Made by a program: the position numbers and the translations under genes. From positions 1-11,324 of the forward strand of contig JAODNG010000464.1 in assembly GCA_025465385.1 (NCBI GenBank): a stretch of 11,324 bases of DNA, in the 5' to 3' direction. The stretch is from Pseudonocardiales bacterium (lineage in GTDB: Bacteria > Actinomycetota > Actinomycetes > Mycobacteriales > Pseudonocardiaceae). Under the pieces are notes generated by a model, which worked only from the letters and a program-made list of their open reading frames with translations, did no database searches and had not been told where the DNA came from. Shown piece after piece: positions 5,069-10,629 of this stretch (within the stretch, counting starts at the first letter, position 1; each line of letters starts with the position of its first letter).

Positions 5069-5695
5069 ATGGGACACCGGGAAGCGCTGCTCGACGGCGC
5101 TCGGCGCTGCTTGCTGGAACGGGGCTACGCGCGCACCACCGCCCGGGATCTGGTGGCCGCATCAGGCACCAATCTCGCCTCCATCGGTTACCACTTCGGG
5201 TCCAAGGAGGCGCTGCTCAACGGGGCGATGCAGCAGTGCTTCGACGAGTACATCGCGCAGATCACCCGGATCGTGTTCGCCGACCCCAGCGCCACCCCGG
5301 TGCAGCGGCTCCAGGCCTCCTGGGTAGCGCTGGTAAGCACCTTCGAGCAGTACCGCCCGCTGATGGTGGCCTTCGTCGAGGCGCTGGCCCAAGCCGAGCG
5401 GGTGCCGGAGCTGCGTGCGCAGCTCGCCGAGTGCTACGAGCGGCTGCGCGCCACTGTCGCCGACATGGTGCGCTCCTCGGTGGACGGTCTTTCCGACGTC
5501 ACCGCGCGGCAGGTCGCCTCGTTCCTCATTGCGGTCTATGACGGTCTACAGGTCCAGTGGCTGCTGGACCCAGAGCGCGCCCCCACCCCCGACGCCCTGA
5601 TGGCCGCCCTTGAAGTTGCCCTGCCCGCCGCTCTGGCCACCGAAGAGGTCGGTGGTTCGTCAAAGCCCACCCACTCACCGGAAAGTTGCTCATAA
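5069..5695 (+). CDS. TetR/AcrR-family transcriptional regulator
   Basis: The 208-residue protein has the typical TetR N-terminal DNA-binding domain in residues 1-50: ALLDGARRCLLERGYARTTARDLVAASGT, then the recognition helix and the family's YHFGSKEALL. The remainder is an all-helical ligand/dimer domain (about 60-200) with no diagnostic motif, so the ligand is unknown. It diverges from the P450 gene across 48 bp holding an operator-like palindrome, so it is probably the local repressor of the P450 and of itself. The frame is open far upstream, but the conserved fold begins at this ATG, which has a -10-like TAGTAT seven bases before it. A strong hairpin follows the stop by two bases. Confidence 0.9.
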   Translation: MGHREALLDGARRCLLERGYARTTARDLVAASGTNLASIGYHFGSKEALLNGAMQQCFDEYIAQITRIVFADPSATPVQRLQASWVALVSTFEQYRPLMVAFVEALAQAERVPELRAQLAECYERLRATVADMVRSSVDGLSDVTARQVASFLIAVYDGLQVQWLLDPERAPTPDALMAALEVALPAALATEEVGGSSKPTHSPESCS

Positions 5696-5697
5696 CG

Positions 5698-5739
5698 GCA
5701 GCCATCCCCCGGCCAGTGTGCTGGCCGGGGGATGGCTGC
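5698..5739. terminator. Bidirectional terminator hairpin between tetR and sseC
   Basis: A perfect 19-bp inverted repeat (arms 5698-5716 and 5721-5739) with a TGTG loop begins two bases after the tetR stop and ends four bases before the end of the convergent DUF1416 gene. It serves both converging transcripts. There is no U-tract, as is common for actinobacterial terminators. Confidence 0.88.
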
Positions 5740-5743
5740 GGTG

Positions 5744-6040
5744 TTACACGGTGACGTCGGTGGTGAACAGGCCGGGGCCGTCGGCGGTTACCTGGGCTTC
5801 GCCGGTGCCGGATTGGTGTAGTGCTCGAATGGTCCAGTTCCCCGGGGCGGCGAAGAACCGGAACTGCCCGGAGGCCGAGGTCACTACCTCGGCGGTGAAC
5901 TCCCCGGTGCCGTCGAGCAACCGCACGAAAGCACCTCCGGCAGGCTCTGCGCCCGTCCGCACCGTGCCGGTCAGCACGGTGTGCTTGCTCAGATCCGTTC
6001 CGGGCGGCAATTCCTGGGTCTGTTCCGGTGCTCCACACAT
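5744..6040 (-). CDS. sseC: DUF1416 protein, SseC family
   Basis: The 98-residue protein starts MCGAP, the conserved N-terminus of the DUF1416/SseC family, and then forms a small all-beta carboxypeptidase-regulatory-like domain (TVLTGTVRTGAEPAGGAFVR...GQFRFFAAPGNWTIRAL). Its function is unproven. It is nearly always encoded next to a thiosulfate sulfurtransferase, so a role in sulfane sulfur handling, perhaps through Cys2, is inferred. The ATG is five bases after the sulfurtransferase stop, with AAGG in the end of that gene as SD, so the two form one operon. This matches Rv0815c-Rv0814c. Confidence 0.9.
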   Translation of the reverse strand: MCGAPEQTQELPPGTDLSKHTVLTGTVRTGAEPAGGAFVRLLDGTGEFTAEVVTSASGQFRFFAAPGNWTIRALHQSGTGEAQVTADGPGLFTTDVTV

Positions 6041-6045
6041 GGCGA

Positions 6046-6885
6046 TCAGGCCTTGCTGCCGAGCTCGATCGGTGCACCGACCAGCGAGCCGTACTCAGTC
6101 CAGGAACCGTCGTAGTTCTTGACGTCGGAGTGGCCCAGCAACTCGTGCAGCACGAACCAGGTGTGGCTGGAGCGCTCACCGATCCGGCAGTAGGCGATGG
6201 TCGGCTTGCTCTCGTCGAGCCCGGCCGACTCGTAGAGCGCCCGCAGCTCGTCGTCGGACTTGAAGGTGCCGTCCTCGTTGGCTGCCTTGGACCACGGCAC
6301 GTTCAGCGCGCTGGGGATGTGTCCTGGGCGCTGAGCTTGTTCTTGCGGCAGGTGCGCCGGCGCCAAGATCTTGCCGGAGAACTCGTCGGGTGAGCGGACG
6401 TCGACCAGGTTCTTGTTGTTGATCGCGTCGACCGCCTCCTGGCGGAACGCCCTGATCGTGGTGTCCTGTTCCTGGGCGGTGTAACTGGTGGCCGGCCGGC
6501 TCACCTCGTCGGTGGTCAGAGTGCGACCATCGAGTTCCCACTTCTTGCGGCCGCCGTCGAGCAGCTTGACGTCACGGTGCCCATAGAGCTTGAAGTACCA
6601 GTAGGCGTAAGCAGCGAACCAGTTGTTGTTTCCGCCGTAGAGCACCACGGTGTCGTCGTTACTGATGCCCTTGTCCGACAGCAGCTTCTCGAAGGCTCCC
6701 TTGTCGACGAAGTCTCGGATCACCGGATCCTGCAGCTCGGTTTTCCAGTCGATTCTCACTGCCCCGGGGATGTGCCCCGTGTCGTAGGCGGCGGTGTCTT
6801 CATCGACCTCGACAAAGACGATGCCCTTGGTGTCCAGGTTCTGTTCTGCCCAGTCGGGTGTGACCAGGACGTCTTCGCGGCTCAT
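6046..6885 (-). CDS. cysA2: Thiosulfate sulfurtransferase (rhodanese, CysA2/SseA type)
   Basis: A 279-residue two-domain rhodanese that moves sulfane sulfur from thiosulfate to acceptors in the cytoplasm. The N-terminal inactive domain has GHIPGAVRIDW (37-47). The C-terminal domain has GHIPSALNVPW and the active-site loop CRIGERS, with catalytic Cys233 and the family's Arg pattern for thiosulfate. Length is typical and both domains are intact. ATG at 6883-6885 has a good GAGGAG SD seven bases upstream. A Cys-containing short ORF, a hairpin and a direct repeat lie in the roughly 190 bp before it, pointing to control by cysteine supply. It is the first large gene of the operon with sseC. The symbol follows the mycobacterial ortholog by synteny. 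Confidence 0.94.
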   Translation of the reverse strand: MSREDVLVTPDWAEQNLDTKGIVFVEVDEDTAAYDTGHIPGAVRIDWKTELQDPVIRDFVDKGAFEKLLSDKGISNDDTVVLYGGNNNWFAAYAYWYFKLYGHRDVKLLDGGRKKWELDGRTLTTDEVSRPATSYTAQEQDTTIRAFRQEAVDAINNKNLVDVRSPDEFSGKILAPAHLPQEQAQRPGHIPSALNVPWSKAANEDGTFKSDDELRALYESAGLDESKPTIAYCRIGERSSHTWFVLHELLGHSDVKNYDGSWTEYGSLVGAPIELGSKA

Positions 6886-6920
6886 GCGACAGCTCCTCGT
6901 TGATCAGTGGAGTACACAGT

Positions 6921-6940
6921 GGATTGTCTTGGGATTGTCT
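6921..6940. repeat. 9-bp direct repeat upstream of the sulfurtransferase gene
   Basis: GGATTGTCT occurs at 6921-6929 and again at 6932-6940, so the copies are 11 bp apart, about one helical turn. On the minus (coding) strand they read AGACAATCC CA AGACAATCC, within the leader between the hairpin and the SD. Two exact copies in phase suggest a regulator site or an RNA-binding repeat. Confidence 0.5.
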
Positions 6941-6952
6941 AAGGGTGCTCGA

Positions 6953-6975
6953 CTGCCGCGCGTAGGCGCTGGCAG
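6953..6975 (-). terminator. Attenuator-like hairpin in the sulfur operon leader
   Basis: On the minus strand CTGCC/GGCAG (5 bp) and GCGC/GCGC (4 bp), with a single bulged A and a CTAC loop, make a stable 23-base hairpin 27 bases after the short ORF's stop. It is followed by a short CCCTT, not a long U-run. Its place between a Cys-containing leader ORF and the structural gene suggests an attenuator. No competing antiterminator was clearly identified. Confidence 0.4.
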
Positions 6976-7002
6976 CGGGAAGTGGCGCAGGTCACCGCCC
7001 GG

Positions 7003-7077
7003 TCAGGTCCTCGGACAGAGGCTGCTGTGCAGGCGGCAGAAGTCAACCGCCCGGCGCTTGGTCAGCAGCAGGTGCAC
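7003..7077 (-). CDS. Cys-containing leader peptide of the sulfur operon
   Basis: A 24-codon ORF from GTG at 7075-7077 to TGA at 7003-7005 carries the pattern LLTKRRAVDFCRLHSSLC, with Cys14 and Cys21. It resembles the actinobacterial putative leader peptides of pattern T-x-R-R-x-V-D-x-C-R-x-x-S-x-L-C found upstream of sulfur genes. A -10-like TAGGCT ends seven bases before the GTG and there is no SD, so it is probably leaderless, as are the mycobacterial cysteine-responsive upstream ORFs. It precedes the sulfurtransferase gene by 117 bp. Likely role: ribosome stalling at the Cys codons under cysteine shortage changes downstream RNA folding and raises operon expression. The codons are scattered rather than clustered, unlike the polycysteine type. 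Confidence 0.68.
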   Translation of the reverse strand: MHLLLTKRRAVDFCRLHSSLCPRT

Positions 7078-7084
7078 GAAATCG

Positions 7085-7090
7085 AGCCTA
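7085..7090 (-). promoter_or_regulatory. -10 element of the sulfur operon promoter
   Basis: TAGGCT (TAnnnT) on the minus strand, seven bases before the leader GTG. It overlaps the stop codon of lmeA, so the operon promoter sits in the 3' end of that gene. No good -35 is seen. An inverted repeat GAGAC-TCCCG-GTCTC at 7094-7108 lies directly upstream and could be an operator. Confidence 0.45.
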
Positions 7091-7945
7091 CCCGAGACTC
7101 CCGGTCTCCGGGACGTGATTCCAGTGCCTGGACGGACCCCAGCCGGAATGCGAGTCACCGATGGCGACGCCGGCTTGGCGCAGGGAGACGTTATTCGCGG
7201 TGCCTTCCACGACTATCGAGCCGGTGTCCACCCAAACCATGGTGGGGGTAACGGCGAACGGGAGGCCACCGGTCTTGATGTTGGTACTCAGGGCGTTCAG
7301 CAGCGTCTGGCGAATTGCCCGCGGCAGACCCACCGCGCCGCCACCGTCACGGCCCAGCTCAACATCGCTAGTGGTAATACGCACGTAGCCACGCGTGAGT
7401 TCGATCACACCAAGCGCGACGACCTGCGTGCGCTGGCCGGCAAGGTCGGTCGTCGCCACCATCTTGATCGGGGCGCGGTTGCTCCGCGGAGAATCGCTGG
7501 TGGGCGTACCCGGCGGGAGAAGGTCTTTGATCTCCTGATCAGAGGGCTGTTGAATCCGGAGATCTTCGATCCCAATTGCCCGACCGAGGTCGGTGTCCTT
7601 GATCCGGACCCGGCCGTCCACCTTCGCCGCCCGCACCGAATGCAGATCACCGGAGACCACCTCCGCCAGCGGCGCATCGACATCGTGCAGTGTCGCCTCC
7701 ACGTCAAGGTCGTGCAGCGGGTCTGCGGAGAGCCCGGATGCCTGCACGTCCATCGCGGTGTAATGGGCGGCCAGCGCCTGGGTCAGGAACGGGAAGCCGT
7801 TGATCCGCACGGACGGGTCGCTGGCGAGGTGGAGCTGTTGGCGCACCTGTTTGGCGACGGTGTACTCGGCAGCCGCCGCGGCACCGAAGTCGGCCGCTAC
7901 GGCCAACGCCACGATGACCAGCACCGCGATGATCAATTTACGCAC
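7088..7945 (-). CDS. lmeA: LmeA-family (DUF2993) phospholipid-binding envelope protein
   Basis: The 285-residue protein begins with a short basic end and a hydrophobic segment (about 4-24), a signal peptide or anchor that sends the rest outside the membrane. The body is a DUF2993 lipid-binding domain: INGFPFLTQAL near residue 50, a conserved feature of the family, then repeated beta strands and a later GLPFAVTPTMVWVDTGSIVVEG. In mycobacteria LmeA (Rv0817c) binds phospholipids and is needed to elongate the mannan of lipomannan/lipoarabinomannan. That role here is inferred from family and position. The start is GTG at 7943-7945, with AGGG upstream; no better start was seen. It diverges from glnR, as Rv0817c does from Rv0818. 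Its stop overlaps the promoter of the sulfur operon. Confidence 0.87.
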   Translation of the reverse strand: MRKLIIAVLVIVALAVAADFGAAAAAEYTVAKQVRQQLHLASDPSVRINGFPFLTQALAAHYTAMDVQASGLSADPLHDLDVEATLHDVDAPLAEVVSGDLHSVRAAKVDGRVRIKDTDLGRAIGIEDLRIQQPSDQEIKDLLPPGTPTSDSPRSNRAPIKMVATTDLAGQRTQVVALGVIELTRGYVRITTSDVELGRDGGGAVGLPRAIRQTLLNALSTNIKTGGLPFAVTPTMVWVDTGSIVVEGTANNVSLRQAGVAIGDSHSGWGPSRHWNHVPETGSLG

Positions 7946-7994
7946 TCAGCCCTACCATTCTGACTATTTCATATGGTCCCTGCGGTCGGCACGG

Positions 7995-8000
7995 TATTCT
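7995..8000 (+). promoter_or_regulatory. Candidate -10 in the lmeA-glnR intergenic region
   Basis: TATTCT fits TAnnnT and is AT-rich against its surroundings, giving a glnR leader of about 110 bases. No -35 match is seen at 17-18 bp. The rest of the 171-bp gap holds a small palindrome CGGTG-A-CACCG (8077-8087) that shares GACACCG with 8067-8073. No canonical GlnR box was recognised. Confidence 0.3.
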
Positions 8001-8116
8001 CCGCAGAACGGGCGGTAGGTCGCGGCCCACCGCGGCGCTGGAACACAAGCGGCTCGACCGGCCGGCGACACCGGGTCGGTGACACCGCTGGCCTCCAACG
8101 GTAGGACGGAGCGGGC

Positions 8117-8911
8117 ATGGAGCTTCTCTTGCTCACCGCGGATCCTGACCCGCCCTCGATGTTGCCCGCGCTGTGTTTGCTAGGGCACAACGTGCGGTCG
8201 GCGGCCCCGGAGGTCGCCGCTCTGCTTGACGCTGGCCCCTACGACGCGGTGCTGGTGGATGCCCGCACGGATCTCGCAGGGTCGCGCAGCCTGTGCCGGC
8301 TGCTGGGGTCCACCGGGCTGGACGTGCCGGTAGTGGTGGTGATCAGCGAGGGCGGCCTGGTGGCGCTGTCCGCGGACTGGGGGTCCGACGAGATCCTGCT
8401 GCCCACCGCCGGCCCGGCCGAAGTCGATGCCCGACTGCGGCTGCTAGTTGCTCGGCGCGCGACCGAATCCGCCGTGGGTGGTGGAAACTCGCTGGTACTG
8501 GGCGAGCTAGTGATCGATGAGGCCACCTACACCGCCCGGCTGCGTGGCCGCCCGCTGGACCTCACCTATAAGGAGTTCGAGCTGCTGAAGTACCTCGCTC
8601 AGCATGCTGGCCGGGTGTTCACCCGGGCGCAGTTACTGCAGGAGGTGTGGGGCTATGACTTTTTCGGCGGCACCCGCACTGTCGACGTCCATGTACGGCG
8701 GTTGCGGGCCAAACTCGGTCCAGAGCACGAGCAACTCATCGGCACCGTGCGCAACGTCGGCTACAAGTTTGTCCGCCCAGTCCGCAACATGAGTTCCCGG
8801 GAGCGGGCCGAGCAGGAGCGCGCCGTCGAGCATGACGCCGAAGCGGTCGACAGTGATTCAGATCGGGCCGATCCCCACGAGGCACAGTCACTTTCCGGGC
8901 AGCGGCGTTGA
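8117..8911 (+). CDS. glnR: GlnR, orphan OmpR-type nitrogen regulator
   Basis: The 264-residue protein is very like actinomycete GlnR, the global activator/repressor of nitrogen genes. Residues 1-113 form a receiver-like domain (MELLLLTADPDP..., AVLVDAR with Asp48, SEGGLVALSADWG). It lacks the usual acidic pair and the Lys of phosphorylated receivers, as expected for GlnR, whose Asp supports dimerisation rather than phosphorelay. Residues about 126-223 form the OmpR winged helix with RPLDLTYKEFELLKYL and recognition helix TRTVDVHVRRLRAKLG. The tail after 225 is acidic and low in complexity. No histidine kinase is adjacent. A GGAG-type SD precedes ATG at 8117. Its stop overlaps the mshD start (TTGA). 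Confidence 0.93.
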   Translation: MELLLLTADPDPPSMLPALCLLGHNVRSAAPEVAALLDAGPYDAVLVDARTDLAGSRSLCRLLGSTGLDVPVVVVISEGGLVALSADWGSDEILLPTAGPAEVDARLRLLVARRATESAVGGGNSLVLGELVIDEATYTARLRGRPLDLTYKEFELLKYLAQHAGRVFTRAQLLQEVWGYDFFGGTRTVDVHVRRLRAKLGPEHEQLIGTVRNVGYKFVRPVRNMSSRERAEQERAVEHDAEAVDSDSDRADPHEAQSLSGQRR

Positions 8912-9789
8912 CCCTGGCACTGACCTGGCTCGATCAGCTCACCGACGGACAGATCGCCGCTGTAGTGGGAGTGCTGGCCGCCGCGACGGCCGCGGATGGC
9001 GTGGAGCCCATCTCTGAAGCGGCGGTGCTGCGCCTGCGCCATCCCGGTGCCGGCTTCGTACACCTGCTGACGGACGATATGGGCACGCTGACCGGTTACG
9101 GCAGCCTGGACGAGCGCGTCGAGCGTCGTACTGCCGAGTTCACGGTGCATCCCGCCTACCGGCGTCGTGGGGTGGGTGGTGCGCTGCTCGCCGCGCTGCT
9201 CGATCGAGTCGACGGCCCGCTGTGGCTGTGGGCGCACGGTGAGCACCCGGCGGCGCTGCGGCTGGCGCGCCGAGCCGGGCTGGCTCGCCGGCGGGAACTG
9301 CTGCAGTTACGTCGGGGGCTGACCGACCCAATCGCGCGCCGAGCCCTCCCTGCCGGGGTCGCGCTGCGCGCCTTCGTGCCCGGTGAGGACGAGGCGGCGG
9401 TGGTGGCGGTCAACGATCGCGCGTTCTCGTGGCATCCCGAGCAGCGACGATGGGATACTGGCGAGCTTGTGGTGCGCGAGGCGCAGCCGTGGTTCGACCC
9501 GAAGGGGTTGCTGCTGGCGGTGGACCCGGCCGGCCGACTGCTCGGCTTCCACTGGACCAAGGTGCACCCCAACGGCCTCGGGGAGATCTATGTGCTGGCG
9601 GTGGATCCCGACGCCCAAGGCACCGGCTTAGGCGCCGCGCTCACCGTGGCGGGGCTTGTGTATTTGCGCGAGCGGGGGGTGCGCCAGGCGATGCTCTACG
9701 TAGAGTCCGACAACACCGCCGCACTGCGCACCTACCACAAGCTCGGCTTCACCCACCACCACACGGACGTCGAGTTCCTGCGCTCCTAG
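8908..9789 (+). CDS. mshD: Mycothiol synthase
   Basis: MshD acetylates Cys-GlcN-Ins with acetyl-CoA, the last step in mycothiol synthesis. The 293-residue protein has two GNAT domains. The N-terminal one (to about 140) has FTVHPAYRRRGVGGALL, with its pyrophosphate loop at 85-91. The C-terminal catalytic one has YVLAVDPDAQGTGLGAAL (loop 237-242), LYVESDN and YHKLGF. Glu226 is a likely equivalent of the catalytic Glu of the mycobacterial enzyme. Start is TTG at 8908-8910, overlapping the glnR stop, with only a weak purine-rich sequence before it, so translation is probably coupled to glnR. The glnR-mshD order matches Rv0818-Rv0819. Presence of mycothiol confirms an actinobacterial host. Confidence 0.94.
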   Translation: MTLALTWLDQLTDGQIAAVVGVLAAATAADGVEPISEAAVLRLRHPGAGFVHLLTDDMGTLTGYGSLDERVERRTAEFTVHPAYRRRGVGGALLAALLDRVDGPLWLWAHGEHPAALRLARRAGLARRRELLQLRRGLTDPIARRALPAGVALRAFVPGEDEAAVVAVNDRAFSWHPEQRRWDTGELVVREAQPWFDPKGLLLAVDPAGRLLGFHWTKVHPNGLGEIYVLAVDPDAQGTGLGAALTVAGLVYLRERGVRQAMLYVESDNTAALRTYHKLGFTHHHTDVEFLRS

Positions 9790-9816
9790 ATCCCGCCCAT
9801 CCGTTCGCTCCTTGCC

Positions 9817-9877
9817 TCTCGAACTCCACAACAGCGTGTTTTGCGAGCTCTGTACAGCGCTGCTGTGGAGTTCGGGA
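9817..9877. terminator. Inverted repeat / bidirectional terminator between mshD and phoU
   Basis: Arms 9817-9836 and 9858-9877 pair over 20 positions with a 17-position core (9820-9836/9858-9874) and a 21-base loop. Read on the minus strand, the single core mismatch becomes a G-U pair, so it folds better as the phoU 3' end. The loop holds two small palindromes, GAGCTC and CTGTACAG. It lies between the converging mshD and phoU stops. Confidence 0.7.
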
Positions 9878-9895
9878 ACTGTAGGGTGGAGCTGG

Positions 9896-10543
9896 TCAGC
9901 GTTCGTGTGGTTGGCCGGTGACGAGGAAGCTGACCTGGCGGGCGATCGCGACGGCGTGGTCGGCGAAGCGCTCGTAGTAGCGGCCGATCAGCGCGGCGTC
10001 CACGGCCGGTTCCACGCCGTGCGACCAGTCCTCGGAGAACAGGATCCGGAAGATCCGGCGGCGAAGCGCGTCCACCTCGTCGTCGGCTTGGGCCAACCGC
10101 TGGGCGGACAGCGGATCCTGGCTCTCGATCGCGGCCGCGGCGTCCTGGGCCAGCCCGGTAGCGAGCACACCCATCCGAGCGAACACTGGGCGGACGTCGT
10201 CCGGGATCGGCACCGCCGGGTGTTTCATCCGCGCGATCTTGGCGATGTGCTGCGCCAGATTGCACATCCGCTGCACGTCGCCCACCGCGTGCATGGCCGC
10301 GACGACCATTCGCAGGTCGGTCGCTACCGGTGCCTGCAGCACGAGCAGTTTGACGCAGCGCTGGTCCATGTCCTCGCACAGCGCCTTGATGTCTCCCTCC
10401 TCCGAGATCACCAGCTCGGCGAGCCCGAGGTCGGCTTGGCTCAGCGCCGTCGAGGCGTTGGTCATCATCTGCCCGGCCAGCCGAGCGGCTCTGGCCAGGT
10501 CTTCAATCAGGCTGTCCAGCTCGGCCCGGAATGTCTCCCGCAT
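9896..10543 (-). CDS. phoU: PhoU/PhoY phosphate-signalling regulator
   Basis: The 215-residue all-helical protein has two PhoU domains. It is the cytoplasmic negative regulator linking the Pst phosphate transporter to the phosphate two-component system. Domain 2 keeps the metal motif E(x3)D as E191-R-F-A-D195. Domain 1 has Q91-R-M-C-N95 where many homologs have E-R-M-G-D. From memory, the mycobacterial PhoY proteins also lack the Asp here. The end VSFLVTGQPHER is PhoY-like. An ATG seven codons upstream would precede the -10. ATG at 10541-10543 is chosen because the protein then begins MRETFRAELDSL, as homologs do, with a -10-like TACCCT six bases upstream (leaderless). No pst genes lie in the window; phoT sits here in M. 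tuberculosis. Confidence 0.92.
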   Translation of the reverse strand: MRETFRAELDSLIEDLARAARLAGQMMTNASTALSQADLGLAELVISEEGDIKALCEDMDQRCVKLLVLQAPVATDLRMVVAAMHAVGDVQRMCNLAQHIAKIARMKHPAVPIPDDVRPVFARMGVLATGLAQDAAAAIESQDPLSAQRLAQADDEVDALRRRIFRILFSEDWSHGVEPAVDAALIGRYYERFADHAVAIARQVSFLVTGQPHER

Positions 10544-10549
10544 CGTCCG

Positions 10550-10555
10550 AGGGTA
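10550..10555 (-). promoter_or_regulatory. -10 element of a likely leaderless phoU promoter
   Basis: TACCCT (TAnnnT) on the minus strand ends six bases before the phoU ATG, with no SD. No strong -35 is seen upstream. The 86-bp gap to the dus stop holds no other obvious signal and no Pho box I could recognise. Confidence 0.4.
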
Positions 10556-10629
10556 CGGGGGCAATGCCGCCGCGTCTCGGTAGTCACATGAACCGCCGGT
10601 GAATCCGCGTTCTGCTGGCGCTACCCTGC

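Noticed and set aside
5698..5739. Perfect inverted repeat as a mobile-element end or attachment site
   Set aside because: Position between convergent stops and the 4-base loop fit a terminator; no transposase or target duplication is seen.
5040..6947. Shared TTAGACAA in the P450 promoter and the sulfur leader as a common regulator site
   Set aside because: An 8-base match without symmetry can occur by chance, and the flanking bases differ.
6794..7963. 389-codon plus-strand frame opposite cysA2, its leader and lmeA
   Set aside because: It spans two genes and their control region in antisense and has no recognisable domain.
9812..10591. Plus-strand frame opposite phoU
   Set aside because: His/Arg/Val-rich antisense shadow; the PhoU protein on the minus strand is unambiguous.
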